A DNA stretch of 64,000 nucleotides from Micromonospora echinaurantiaca (lineage in GTDB: Bacteria; Actinomycetota; Actinomycetes; Mycobacteriales; Micromonosporaceae): NCBI RefSeq assembly GCF_900090235.1, contig NZ_LT607750.1, positions 1,562,501 to 1,626,500 on the forward strand, read 5' to 3'. Within the stretch, counting starts at the first letter, position 1, and each line of letters starts with the position of its first letter. The notes under the pieces are model-generated. The model did no database searches. It was not told the origin of the DNA and saw only the letters and a list, made by a program, of their open reading frames with translations. Below are positions 24,958 through 33,984 of this stretch, piece after piece. The position numbers were made by a program, and so were the translations under genes.

Positions 24958-26643
24958 ATGAGCAGTGCCGACGGGGCTGGCGAGCGGTACGTGGTCGGAG
25001 TCGACTACGGCACGCTCTCCGGGCGGGCCCTGGTGGTCCGGGTACGCGACGGCGCCGAGGTCGGCACCGCTGTGCACGAGTACCGCCACGGCGTGATCGA
25101 GTCCGCGCTCCCCGTCGGAGGGCCGGCGCTGCCCCCCGACTGGGCGCTGCAGGACCCGGAGGACTACCGGGACGTCCTGCGCCACGCCGTCCCCGCCGCG
25201 CTGTCCGCCGCCGGCGTACACCCCGACCAGGTCATCGGGATCGGTACGGACTTCACCGCCTGCACGGTCCTGCCGACCCTCGCCGACGGCACCCCGCTGT
25301 GCGAGATCCCGGAGCTGCGCCACCGGCCGCACGCCTGGGTCAAGCTGTGGAAGCACCACGCCGCCCAGCCGCACGCCGACCGGATCAACGCGCTGGCCCA
25401 CGAGCGGCGCGAGCCGTGGATCGGCCGCTACGGCGGCAAGATCTCCGCCGAGTGGCAGTTCGCCAAGGGCCTGCAACTCCTCGTGGAGGACCCGGAGGTC
25501 TACCGGCGGGCCGAACGCTTCATCGAGGCGGCCGACTGGATCGTGTGGCAGCTGTGCGGCACCGAGACCCGTAACGCCTGCACCGCCGGTTACAAGGGCA
25601 TCCGGCAGGACGGCCGGTACCCGTCGAGCGACTACCTGAGCGCCCTCGACCCGGGCTTCGCCGACTTCGTGACCAAGCTGGACGGTCCGCTGCTGCCACT
25701 GGGCGCCCGCGCCGGCACCCTCACCGCCCGGGCGGCGGCCTGGACCGGGCTGCCGGAGGGCATCGCGGTCGCGGTCGGCAACGTCGACGCGCACGTCACC
25801 GCCGCCGCCGCCCGGGCCCTGACGCCCGGCCGGCTGGTGGCCATCATGGGTACGTCCACCTGCCACGTCCTCAACGGCGACCGGCCCGCCGAGGTGCCCG
25901 GCATGTGCGGCGTCGTCGACGGCGGCATCAGCCCCGCTGCCTGGGGCTACGAAGCCGGGCAGAGCGGCGTCGGCGACATCTTCGGTTGGTTCGTCAAGCA
26001 CGCCGCTCCGGCCGGCGCGGACTCGCACGAGCGGCTGACCGAACTGGCCGCCGCCCAGCCGGTCGGGGCGCACGGCCTGATGGCGCTCGACTGGTGGAAC
26101 GGCAACCGCTCGCTGCTGGTCAACCACGACCTGAGCGGCCTGATCGTCGGGCTGACGCTGGCCACCCGGCCGCAGGACGTCTACCGGGCGCTGTTGGAGT
26201 CCACCGCGTACGGCACTCGGATGATCATCGAGGCGTTCGTCGCCGCCGGGGTGCCGGTCACCGACCTCGTCGTGGCCGGCGGCCTCACCTCGAACCGGCT
26301 GCTGATGCAGATCTACGCCGACGTCACCAACCGCCCGCTGAGCATCATCGGCTCCGCCCAGGGGCCGGCGCTCGGCTCGGCCATCCACGCGGCGGTCGCG
26401 GCCGGGGCGTACCCGTCGATCCACGAGGCGTCGGCGGCGATGGGCCGGGTGCACGAGGGCGTCTACCGGCCGGACCCGGACAACGTGCGCGCCTACGACG
26501 CCCTCTTCGCCGAGTACCGAGCGCTGCACGACCACTTCGGCCGCGGCGGCAACGACGTCATGCTCCGCCTGCGGGCGATCCGGAACGCGGCCCTCGACGG
26601 GTCCGCGCCGCAGGCCGACCCGGTTCTGGAGGTGGCCGGATGA
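24958..26643 (+). CDS. araB: L-ribulokinase
   Basis: 561 residues, the usual ribulokinase length. Phosphorylates L-ribulose to L-ribulose 5-phosphate with ATP. FGGY-kinase features: N-terminal phosphate loop VVGVDYGTLSGRALVV, the AraB-specific WVKLWKHHAAQPHADRINAL, IMGTSTCHV near residue 303, GYEAGQSGVGDIFGW and the C-terminal VVAGGLTSNRLLMQIYAD. ATG 24958 has GGAGG at 7 bp. The stop overlaps araD by 4 bp, so the two are translationally coupled. First gene of the arabinose operon. Confidence 0.97.
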   Translation: MSSADGAGERYVVGVDYGTLSGRALVVRVRDGAEVGTAVHEYRHGVIESALPVGGPALPPDWALQDPEDYRDVLRHAVPAALSAAGVHPDQVIGIGTDFTACTVLPTLADGTPLCEIPELRHRPHAWVKLWKHHAAQPHADRINALAHERREPWIGRYGGKISAEWQFAKGLQLLVEDPEVYRRAERFIEAADWIVWQLCGTETRNACTAGYKGIRQDGRYPSSDYLSALDPGFADFVTKLDGPLLPLGARAGTLTARAAAWTGLPEGIAVAVGNVDAHVTAAAARALTPGRLVAIMGTSTCHVLNGDRPAEVPGMCGVVDGGISPAAWGYEAGQSGVGDIFGWFVKHAAPAGADSHERLTELAAAQPVGAHGLMALDWWNGNRSLLVNHDLSGLIVGLTLATRPQDVYRALLESTAYGTRMIIEAFVAAGVPVTDLVVAGGLTSNRLLMQIYADVTNRPLSIIGSAQGPALGSAIHAAVAAGAYPSIHEASAAMGRVHEGVYRPDPDNVRAYDALFAEYRALHDHFGRGGNDVMLRLRAIRNAALDGSAPQADPVLEVAG

Positions 26644-27323
26644 AAACCGACCTGACCCGACAGGTCGCCGCGCTGCGGGAGACCGTCGCCGGCCTGCACC
26701 GCGAACTCACCCGGTACGACCTCGTGGCGTGGACCGCCGGAAACGTGTCGGCCCGGGTCCCCGGCCGGGAGCTGATGGTCATCAAGCCCAGCGGCGTCGA
26801 CTACGACGACCTCACCGCGGAGGCCATGGTCGTCTGTGACCTCAACGGCAACGTCGTCGACGGCGCCGGCGCCCCGTCCAGCGACACCGCCGCCCACGCG
26901 TACGTCTACCGCGCGATGCCGGAGGTCGGCGGCGTCGTGCACACCCACAGCGGCTACGCCACCGCCTGGGCGGCCCGGGGCGAGGCGATCCCGTGCTGGC
27001 TGACCGCCCAGGCCGACGAGTTCGGCGGAGAGATCCCGGTCGGGCCGTTCGCGCTGATCGGCGGGGACGACATCGGCAAGGGGATCGTCAGCACCCTGTC
27101 CGGGCACCGCTCACCCGCGGTGCTCATGCGCAACCACGGGGTCTTCACGATCGGCAGGAACGCCCGCGCGGCGGTGAAGGCCGCGGTGATGTGCGAGGAC
27201 GTGGCCCGCACCGCGCACCTGGCCCGCGCCCTCGGGCAGCCGCTGCCGATCGCGCAGGCCGACATCGACTCGCTCCACGACCGCTACCAGAACGTCTACG
27301 GCCAACGCCCGGCGACGGGCTGA
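26640..27323 (+). CDS. araD: L-ribulose-5-phosphate 4-epimerase
   Basis: 227 residues, class II aldolase fold. Converts L-ribulose 5-phosphate to D-xylulose 5-phosphate for the pentose phosphate pathway. Zn ligands are visible as HTHSGYATAWA (His 101 and 103) and RNHGVFTIG (His 166). N-terminal TAGNVSARVPG and IKPSGVDYDDL are the phosphate-binding segments, and ADEFGGEIPVG holds the acidic residue region. ATG overlaps the araB stop (ATGA). Confidence 0.96.
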   Translation: MKTDLTRQVAALRETVAGLHRELTRYDLVAWTAGNVSARVPGRELMVIKPSGVDYDDLTAEAMVVCDLNGNVVDGAGAPSSDTAAHAYVYRAMPEVGGVVHTHSGYATAWAARGEAIPCWLTAQADEFGGEIPVGPFALIGGDDIGKGIVSTLSGHRSPAVLMRNHGVFTIGRNARAAVKAAVMCEDVARTAHLARALGQPLPIAQADIDSLHDRYQNVYGQRPATG

Positions 27324-27447
27324 GCGGCCCCCGCACCTCCGGGCCGGCGCCGCTCATCCGCCGCTCCGGTCGCACGCACCTCCACCACAGCCGGGCCGCA
27401 CACCGTCGAGGCCGCGATCCGGATGACCCAACCCCCGAGGAGAACCG

Positions 27448-28440
27448 ATGAGAACCACGGGAACAGCACGCGCCATCATCGCGACCGTCGCCACGGTGCT
27501 GCTCGCGGGCAGCCTGGCGGCCTGCGGCAACAGTGACACCGGCGGCGGTTCCGGCGCCGGCGACAAGATCGTTCTGGGCTTCTCCCAGGTCGGCGCGGAA
27601 AGTGGCTGGCGGACGGCGAACACCACCTCGATCAAGGAGGCCGCCGCCGCGGCCGGGATCGAGCTGAAGTTCGACGACGCCCAGCAGAAGCAGGAGAACC
27701 AGATCAAGGCGATCCGGAACTTCATCCAGCAGAAGGTCGACGTGATCGCCTTCTCGCCGGTGGTGGAGTCCGGCTGGGACACCGTCCTCAAGGAGGCCAA
27801 GGACGCGGGGATCCCGGTCATCCTGACCGACCGCGCCGTCGACTCGCCCGACAAGACGCTCTACAAGTCGTTCCTCGGCTCCGACTTCGTCAAGGAGGGC
27901 CGCCTCGCCGGCGAGTGGCTGGTCGAGCAGACCAAGAGCGCGACCGGGCCGGTGAACATCGTCGAACTCCAGGGCACGACCGGCTCGGCGCCGGCCAACG
28001 ACCGCAAGGAAGGCTTCGCGAACGCGATCGCCGCGAACCCCAACCTGAAGATCATCGCCTCCCAGTCGGGTGACTTCAAGCGCGCCGACGGCAAGCAGGT
28101 CATGGAACAGTTCCTCAAGGCCAACCCGAAGATCGACGTGCTCTTCGCGCACAACGACGACATGGGCCTGGGTGCCCTTGAGGCGATCACCGCGGCGGGC
28201 AAGACGCCCGGCAAGGACATCGTCATCATCACCGTCGACGCGGTGAAGGACGGCATGCAGGCCCTCGCGGACGGCAAGTTCAACTTCATCGCGGAGTGCA
28301 GCCCGCTGCTCGGCCCGCAGCTCATGGAACTCGTGAAGAAGGTCCACGCCGGCGAGGAGATCCCCGCCCGTATCGAGACCGAGGAGACCACCTTCACCCA
28401 GGAGCAGGCCAAGGAGGCCCTGCCCAACCGCAAGTACTGA
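27448..28440 (+). CDS. sugar ABC transporter substrate-binding lipoprotein (YtfQ-like)
   Basis: 330 residues. Lipoprotein signal with lipobox LAAC at Cys 26, then a Gly/Ser linker and a type I periplasmic-binding fold. VGAESGWRTANTTSIKEAA and FSPVVESGWDTVLKEAKDAG match the YtfQ/AraU branch, whose members bind furanose forms of galactose or arabinose. Placed between araD and a YtfR/YtfT/YjfF-like set, it most likely captures arabinose, perhaps arabinofuranose released by the GH62 enzyme. GAGGAG is 6 bp upstream of ATG. Confidence 0.92.
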   Translation: MRTTGTARAIIATVATVLLAGSLAACGNSDTGGGSGAGDKIVLGFSQVGAESGWRTANTTSIKEAAAAAGIELKFDDAQQKQENQIKAIRNFIQQKVDVIAFSPVVESGWDTVLKEAKDAGIPVILTDRAVDSPDKTLYKSFLGSDFVKEGRLAGEWLVEQTKSATGPVNIVELQGTTGSAPANDRKEGFANAIAANPNLKIIASQSGDFKRADGKQVMEQFLKANPKIDVLFAHNDDMGLGALEAITAAGKTPGKDIVIITVDAVKDGMQALADGKFNFIAECSPLLGPQLMELVKKVHAGEEIPARIETEETTFTQEQAKEALPNRKY

Positions 28441-28446
28441 TACGAC

Positions 28447-28480
28447 GCCGGGGCCGCCGTCCGCGTACGGCGGCCCCGGC
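28447..28480 (+). terminator. intercistronic hairpin between binding protein and ATPase genes
   Basis: A perfect 14-bp stem (arms 28447-28460 and 28467-28480, 6-nt loop) starts 6 bp after the binding-protein stop. Inside an operon this would act as a partial terminator or 3' stabiliser giving more binding protein than transporter, a common arrangement. Confidence 0.65.
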
Positions 28481-28530
28481 CCGTCGTGCCGCTCCTTCCT
28501 ACCGACACCATCCAGAAGAGGTCTGATGGG

Positions 28531-30069
28531 ATGACAGGTAGCCAGCCGATCCTGACCATGACCGGGATACGCAAGACCTTCCCCGGGGTCCGCGCCCTCC
28601 AGGACGTCGACTTCCGGCTGTTTCCCGGCGAGGTCCACGCCCTCATGGGTGAGAACGGCGCCGGCAAGTCGACCCTGATCAAGGTGTTGACCGGCGTCTA
28701 CGACACCGACGACGGCGTGATCACCCTCGCCGGCGAGCAGGTCGCCTTCACCGGCCCGATGCAGGCGGCCGCCGCCGGCGTCAGCACCGTCTACCAGGAG
28801 GTCAATCTCTGCACCAACCTGTCGGTGGCGGAGAACATCTTCATCGGCCGGGAGCCGCGTCGCCTGGGCGCCGTCCGGTGGGGGGAGATGCGCCGGCGGG
28901 CGCGGGAACTCCTGGCCCGGCTCGACCTCGACCTCGACGTCACCGCGCAGCTCGGCACGTACTCGTTGGCCGTGCAGCAGATGGTCGCCATCGCCCGGGC
29001 GATCGACGTGCGGGCCCGGGTGCTGATCCTCGACGAGCCGACCTCCAGCCTGGACGCCGGCGAGGTGGCACAGCTGTTCCGGATCATGCGCCAGCTGCGT
29101 GACCAGGGCATCGCGATCCTGTTCGTCACGCACTTCCTCGACCAGGTGTACGCGGTCGCCGACCGGATCACGGTGCTGCGCAACGGCGCCCTGGTGGGGG
29201 AGTACCGGACCGGCGAGCTGCCGCAGTTCAGCCTCGTCGAGAAGATGATCGGCAAGGAACTCGACGTCCTGGAGCGCCTCGACGAGCAGCAGAAGCGCAC
29301 CGCCGTCCGGCCCGACGAGACCCCGCTGGTCGACGCCACGCAGCTCGGCCGCAAGGGCGCCGTCGCCCCGTTCAGCCTGCGTATCCACGCCGGTGAGGTG
29401 GTCGGCCTGGCCGGACTGCTCGGCTCCGGCCGCACCGAGGTGGCTCGATTGCTCTTCGGTGCCGACCGGGCCGACCACGGCCAGGTCGCGGTGCGGGGCA
29501 GCAAGGCGTCGCTGCGCAACCCGGTGCAGGCCATCGACCACGGCGTCGGATTCTGCTCGGAAGACCGCCGGGCGGAGGGCATCGTCCCCGAGCTGTCGGT
29601 CCGCGAGAACATGATCCTCGCCATGCAGGCGGCCCGTGGCTGGCTGCGGCCGATCCCCCGGCGGCGGCAGGACGAGCTCGTCGAGAGGTACGTCAAGGCG
29701 CTCAGCATCCGACCGGCGAACCCCGACCTGCCGGTGCGCAACCTGTCCGGTGGCAACCAGCAGAAGGTGCTCCTGGCCCGCTGGCTCATCACCGAACCAC
29801 GTCTGCTGATCCTCGACGAACCCACCCGCGGCATCGACATCGGCGCGAAGGCCGAGATCCAGAAGCTGGTGGTGGAGCTTTCCGACGGGGGAGTGGCAGT
29901 TCTGTTCATCTCCGCCGAGCTGGAAGAGGTGCTGCGGTTGAGCCACCGGGTCGCCGTCATGCGCGACCGGACGATGGTGGCCCAGCTCGACAACGACGAC
30001 AGCCTCGACGCCGACCGTGTCATGCAGACCATCGCCAGCGGAACCAGCAACGAGGAGGTGCAACGATGA
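28531..30069 (+). CDS. sugar ABC transporter ATPase, tandem nucleotide-binding domains (YtfR-like)
   Basis: 512 residues with two ABC domains, as in AraG, RbsA and YtfR. Domain 1: Walker A GENGAGKSTL near residue 43, Walker B VLILDEPTSSLD near 170. Domain 2: LGSGRTEVARLLFGAD (degenerate Walker A), signature LSGGNQQKVLLARWL near 415, and LLILDEPTRGID. Powers import through the two permeases encoded next. ATG 28531 lies 10 bp after GAAGAGG; the stop overlaps the next gene (ATGA). Confidence 0.95.
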   Translation: MTGSQPILTMTGIRKTFPGVRALQDVDFRLFPGEVHALMGENGAGKSTLIKVLTGVYDTDDGVITLAGEQVAFTGPMQAAAAGVSTVYQEVNLCTNLSVAENIFIGREPRRLGAVRWGEMRRRARELLARLDLDLDVTAQLGTYSLAVQQMVAIARAIDVRARVLILDEPTSSLDAGEVAQLFRIMRQLRDQGIAILFVTHFLDQVYAVADRITVLRNGALVGEYRTGELPQFSLVEKMIGKELDVLERLDEQQKRTAVRPDETPLVDATQLGRKGAVAPFSLRIHAGEVVGLAGLLGSGRTEVARLLFGADRADHGQVAVRGSKASLRNPVQAIDHGVGFCSEDRRAEGIVPELSVRENMILAMQAARGWLRPIPRRRQDELVERYVKALSIRPANPDLPVRNLSGGNQQKVLLARWLITEPRLLILDEPTRGIDIGAKAEIQKLVVELSDGGVAVLFISAELEEVLRLSHRVAVMRDRTMVAQLDNDDSLDADRVMQTIASGTSNEEVQR

Positions 30070-31136
30070 GCGCCGTCGCCGAGCGCCTCCGTCCGCTGAC
30101 CGGCCACCGCCTGTTCTGGCCCGCGCTCGTGTTGGTGATCATGATCCTGGCCAACACCATCTACCGGCCCGGCTTCCTGTCCATCGAGGTCAAGAACGGC
30201 AACCTCTACGGCACCCCGGTGGACATCCTCCGTCTGAGCGCACCACTGATGCTGGTGGCGCTGGGCATGACCCTCGTCATCGCCACCGGCGGCATAGACC
30301 TGTCCGTCGGGTCGCTCTGCGCCATCAGCGGCGCCATCGCCTGCGTCGTCATCAGTCAGGCGCCCGACCCGAACAGCCTGTCCACTGTCTTCACGGCACT
30401 CGCCCTCGCCTTCGGCGCCGCACTCGTGCTCGGCGCCTGGAACGGGGTGCTGGTCGCCGTCATCGGCATCCAGCCCATCATCGCCACCCTGATCCTGATG
30501 GTGGCCGGCCGAGGGCTCGCACAACTGCTCACCGAGGGTCAGATCGTCACGATCAACTCCGCCCCGTACCGGGCGATCGGGCTCGGACACTTCCTGACCC
30601 TGCCGCTGGCCATCTTCATCGCCCTGGCCGCGGCCCTGCTCGTCGCCGCGCTCACCCGGCGCACCGCCCTCGGCCTGATCGTCGAATCGGTCGGCGGCAA
30701 CGCCGAGGCCAGCCGGCTCGCCGGCATCCGCTCCAGCCGGATCATCTTCCTGGTGTACGTGGTCAGCGCCGCCTGCGCCGCGATCGCCGGATTCATGATC
30801 ACCGCCAACGTCTCCAGCGCCGACGGTAACGCCGCCGGTCTGTGGGTGGAGCTCGACGCCATCCTCGCGGTGGTCATCGGCGGCACCTCCCTCGCCGGCG
30901 GCCGGTTCTCCCTCAGCGGCACGGTCCTCGGCGCGCTGATCATCCAGACCCTCACCACCACGGTGTACGCCATGGACATCTCGCCGCAGACGTCCCTGTT
31001 GTTCAAGGCGGTCGTCGTCATCGCCGTCTGCCTCATCCAGGCGCCGGCGTTCCGGGCGAAGTTCAATCGTCGACGGCGTTCACCTCGGACCAGGCCGGCG
31101 GCCGCACCGCGCGAGAAGGAAGAGGTGGCCGCATGA
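30066..31136 (+). CDS. sugar ABC transporter permease 1 (YtfT-like)
   Basis: 356 residues, 8-10 TM helices of the BPD_transp_2 (ribose/arabinose) permease type. Hallmarks are [20 protein letters not shown] near residue 80 and [20 protein letters not shown] near 275. The tail is basic and cytoplasmic. Overlaps the ATPase and second permease genes by 4 bp each, which suggests stoichiometric synthesis. Confidence 0.94.
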   Translation: MSAVAERLRPLTGHRLFWPALVLVIMILANTIYRPGFLSIEVKNGNLYGTPVDILRLSAPLMLVALGMTLVIATGGIDLSVGSLCAISGAIACVVISQAPDPNSLSTVFTALALAFGAALVLGAWNGVLVAVIGIQPIIATLILMVAGRGLAQLLTEGQIVTINSAPYRAIGLGHFLTLPLAIFIALAAALLVAALTRRTALGLIVESVGGNAEASRLAGIRSSRIIFLVYVVSAACAAIAGFMITANVSSADGNAAGLWVELDAILAVVIGGTSLAGGRFSLSGTVLGALIIQTLTTTVYAMDISPQTSLLFKAVVVIAVCLIQAPAFRAKFNRRRRSPRTRPAAAPREKEEVAA

Positions 31137-32125
31137 GCAGCACGTCGCTGACCGGCGTCCGCGGCTGGCGGCCCAGTCTGCCCCGCCGGCACGTGCCGGT
31201 CCTGGTCACCCTCGCCCTGCTGCTGGTCATGTACGGCATCGGCGTGTCCCAGTACCGGGCGTTCTCCAACATTCAGGTCGTCTTCAACGTCTTCATCGAC
31301 AACGGCTTCCTGCTGGTCGTCGCGGTCGGCATGACCTTCGTGATCCTCACCGGGGGCATCGACCTCTCGGTCGGCTCCGTCGTCGCGATGACCGCGATGG
31401 TGTCGGCGTCGCTGCTGCGCGACGGGCTGCCCGCGGCGCTGGTGCTCGTCATCGCGCTGCTCATCGGCCCCACACTCGGCTTCCTGATGGGCTGCGCGAT
31501 CCACTTCTTCGAACTCCAACCGTTCATCGTCACCCTCGCCGGCATGTTCTTCGCTCGCGGCATGTGCACCTTCATCAGCCAGTCGTCCATCCCCATCACC
31601 GACGGCTTCTGGACGGCCGCGTCGCAGCAGCGCATCGGCGACCCGCGCGGGAACTTCGTCTCGATCAGCGTGCTGATCGCGTTCGCGGTCGTCCTCGTCG
31701 CCGCGTACGTGCTGGCGTACACCCGCTTCGGCCGCACCGTGTACGCGATCGGCGGCAACCCCCAGTCGGCGCTGCTGATGGGCCTGCCGGTGGGCCGTAC
31801 CCGGATCGCCGTCTACACGGTCAGCGGGCTCTGCTCGGCGATCGGCGGCATCCTGCTGTCGTTCTACACGCTCTCCGGCGCCCCGCTGATCGCCGTCGGC
31901 ATGGAGCTGGACGTGATCGCGGCGGTCGTCATCGGCGGCACCGTGCTCACCGGCGGGTCCGGTTACGTCTTCGGCACCGTCCTGGGCGTGCTGGTGCTGG
32001 GCGTCATCCAGACCCTGATCACCTTCGACGGGAGCCTCAACTCCTGGTGGACCCGGATCGTGATCGGTGGCCTGCTCTTCGCCTTCATCCTCCTGCAGCG
32101 CCTCATCGGCATCCGCTTCAAGTGA
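31133..32125 (+). CDS. sugar ABC transporter permease 2 (YjfF-like)
   Basis: 330 residues with the same permease fold: [19 protein letters not shown] near residue 65, [20 protein letters not shown] near 205, and [19 protein letters not shown] near 270. A second, different permease is characteristic of the YtfQRT-YjfF/AraUVWZ systems rather than of AraFGH, which has one. Start ATG 31133 overlaps the first permease stop. Confidence 0.94.
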   Translation: MSSTSLTGVRGWRPSLPRRHVPVLVTLALLLVMYGIGVSQYRAFSNIQVVFNVFIDNGFLLVVAVGMTFVILTGGIDLSVGSVVAMTAMVSASLLRDGLPAALVLVIALLIGPTLGFLMGCAIHFFELQPFIVTLAGMFFARGMCTFISQSSIPITDGFWTAASQQRIGDPRGNFVSISVLIAFAVVLVAAYVLAYTRFGRTVYAIGGNPQSALLMGLPVGRTRIAVYTVSGLCSAIGGILLSFYTLSGAPLIAVGMELDVIAAVVIGGTVLTGGSGYVFGTVLGVLVLGVIQTLITFDGSLNSWWTRIVIGGLLFAFILLQRLIGIRFK

Positions 32126-32151
32126 CCGCCCCTCTCGCGGAAGGCAACTCC

Positions 32152-33654
32152 ATGGCAACGCATCCCGAACCCGAGGTCTGGTTCCTCACCGGCAGCCAGG
32201 GACTGTACGGCGAGGACACCCTCCGACAGGTCGCCGACCAGTCCCGGCAGATCGCCGCGCAACTCGACGACTCGCCGGGCATCCCGGTCCGGGTGGTCTG
32301 GAAGCCGGTCCTGACCTCCAGCGCCGACATCCTCAAGGCCTGTCGGGACGCGGCCGTGCAGGGAGCGGTCGGGGTGATCGCCTGGATGCACACCTTCTCG
32401 CCGGCCAAGATGTGGATCGCCGGCCTGGACGCGCTGCAGACACCGCTGCTGCACCTGCACACCCAGGCCAACGTCCTGCTGCCGTGGGACGAGATCGACA
32501 TGGACTTCATGAACCTGAACCAGGCGGCGCACGGCGACCGCGAGTTCGGCTTCATCCAGACCCGGCTGGGCGTCGCCCGCAAGACCGTCGCCGGCCACGT
32601 GAGCGATCCGCGGGTGATCGCGCGGGTCGGCGCCTGGTCCCGCGCGGCGCTGGGCTGGTCGGCGATGCGCTCGCTGCGGCTGGCCCGCTTCGGGGACAAC
32701 ATGCGCGACGTGGCCGTGACCGAGGGCGACAAGGTCGAGGCGGAGCTGCGCTTCGGCGTGTCGGTGAACACCTACGGCGTCAACGACCTGGTCGCGGTGG
32801 TCGACCAGGTGGCGGAGGCGGAGATCGACGACCTGGTCAAGGAGTACGACGACACATTCCGGGTCGACCCGCGGCTGCGCCCGGGCGGTCCGCGCCACGA
32901 CTCCCTGCGCTACGCCGCACGGTTGGAACTGGGGCTGCGCGCCTTCCTCGACGAGGGCGGCTTCCGGGCCTTCACCACCAACTTCGAGGACCTCGGCGGC
33001 CTACGCCAACTGCCCGGCATCGCCGTGCAGCGGCTGATGAGCGACGGCTACGGCTTCGGCGGTGAGGGCGACTGGAAGACCTCCGTGCTGGTGCACACCC
33101 TCAAGGCGATGGCGGTCGGGGTCGAGGGCGGAACGTCGTTCATGGAGGACTACACCTACGACCTCACCCCGGGCGAGGAACTGGTGCTCGGTGCCCACAT
33201 GCTCGAGGTGTGCCCGACCATCGCCGCCGACACCCCGAGCGTGGAGATCCATCCGTTGAGCATCGGTGGCCGGGAGGATCCGGTCCGGATGGTGTTCGAC
33301 GCCGCACCGGGGCCGGCGGTGGTGCTGGGCCTGGCGGACATGGGCGAGCGCTTCCGGCTGGTCGCCAACGAGGTCGACGTGGTGACACCACCGCACCCGC
33401 TGCGCCGGCTGCCGGTGGCCCGGGCGGTCTGGCGGCCCCGCCCGCACCTCGCCGGCTCGGCGGAGGCCTGGATCACCGCCGGCGCCCCGCACCACACCGT
33501 GCTGTCGCAGGCCGTCGGCGTGGAGGAGCTGCACGACCTCGCCGAGATGACCCGCACGGAGCTGGTCGTCATCGACGCGGACACCGATCCGCGGCGCTTC
33601 GCCGACGAGATCCGCTGGAGCCAGGCGTACCACCGGCTCGCCCGGGGGTTCTGA
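32152..33654 (+). CDS. araA: L-arabinose isomerase
   Basis: 500 residues. Isomerises L-arabinose to L-ribulose, the first cytoplasmic step. Start [20 protein letters not shown] is the family signature. Catalytic and metal residues line up with E. coli Glu306, Glu333, His350 and His450: [35 protein letters not shown] and [18 protein letters not shown] precedes ATG 32152. Last gene of the operon, before a strong hairpin. Confidence 0.97.
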   Translation: MATHPEPEVWFLTGSQGLYGEDTLRQVADQSRQIAAQLDDSPGIPVRVVWKPVLTSSADILKACRDAAVQGAVGVIAWMHTFSPAKMWIAGLDALQTPLLHLHTQANVLLPWDEIDMDFMNLNQAAHGDREFGFIQTRLGVARKTVAGHVSDPRVIARVGAWSRAALGWSAMRSLRLARFGDNMRDVAVTEGDKVEAELRFGVSVNTYGVNDLVAVVDQVAEAEIDDLVKEYDDTFRVDPRLRPGGPRHDSLRYAARLELGLRAFLDEGGFRAFTTNFEDLGGLRQLPGIAVQRLMSDGYGFGGEGDWKTSVLVHTLKAMAVGVEGGTSFMEDYTYDLTPGEELVLGAHMLEVCPTIAADTPSVEIHPLSIGGREDPVRMVFDAAPGPAVVLGLADMGERFRLVANEVDVVTPPHPLRRLPVARAVWRPRPHLAGSAEAWITAGAPHHTVLSQAVGVEELHDLAEMTRTELVVIDADTDPRRFADEIRWSQAYHRLARGF

Positions 33655-33668
33655 GCCCCCGTTCCGCT

Positions 33669-33690
33669 GGGGCCGGCCGGTGCCGGCCCC
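33669..33690 (+). terminator. terminator after araA
   Basis: A perfect 9-bp GC-only stem (33669-33677 and 33682-33690) with a 4-nt loop, 15 bp after the araA stop. Confidence 0.7.
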
Positions 33691-33755
33691 AGGCGCCGCG
33701 CGGCGGTGTCGTCGGTACCTCCGGAAGTGGCGGCCAAAGCCGGCCAGCGACCGTC

Positions 33756-33782
33756 TTGACTATCCTGGTGTTATCGTTCACA
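33756..33782 (+). promoter_or_regulatory. GH62 promoter region with LacI-type operator
   Basis: TTGACT (33756-33761) is followed 7 bp later by the palindrome TGTTATCGTTCACA (33769-33782). The araB promoter has TTGACG followed 8 bp later by the same palindrome, so the two promoters share a layout. The -10 hexamer is not clear. Confidence 0.55.
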
Positions 33783-33879
33783 GTCGATGTGCGGACGGTC
33801 GTCCATCTCGGCTAGCCGGGCCTGAGATGGCCCCCTGCGGATCGCGGGGATCGAGCGCCTCATTGGGCAGAGGCAGCCT

Positions 33880-33893
33880 TGTTAGCGATCACA
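33880..33893. promoter_or_regulatory. second LacI-type operator upstream of GH62
   Basis: TGTTAGCGATCACA fits the shared palindrome TGTKANCGNTMACA at every fixed position. It lies 111 bp after the first site and 92 bp before the GH62 ATG; the pair could act by looping or block elongation. Confidence 0.6.
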
Positions 33894-33984
33894 GAGCGAG
33901 TGCGTGACAGGCCCGGGTGATCCGGGTGTCCCCGGGATGACGGCCAACGGATTCGTTTCCAGTTCCTGATCTCGAAGGAGAATC

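Noticed and set aside
27145..30063. A 972-codon open frame on the minus strand opposite the arabinose transporter genes
   Set aside because: It is the antisense shadow of araD-binding protein-ATPase genes in GC-rich DNA; its product is low-complexity with no family resemblance.
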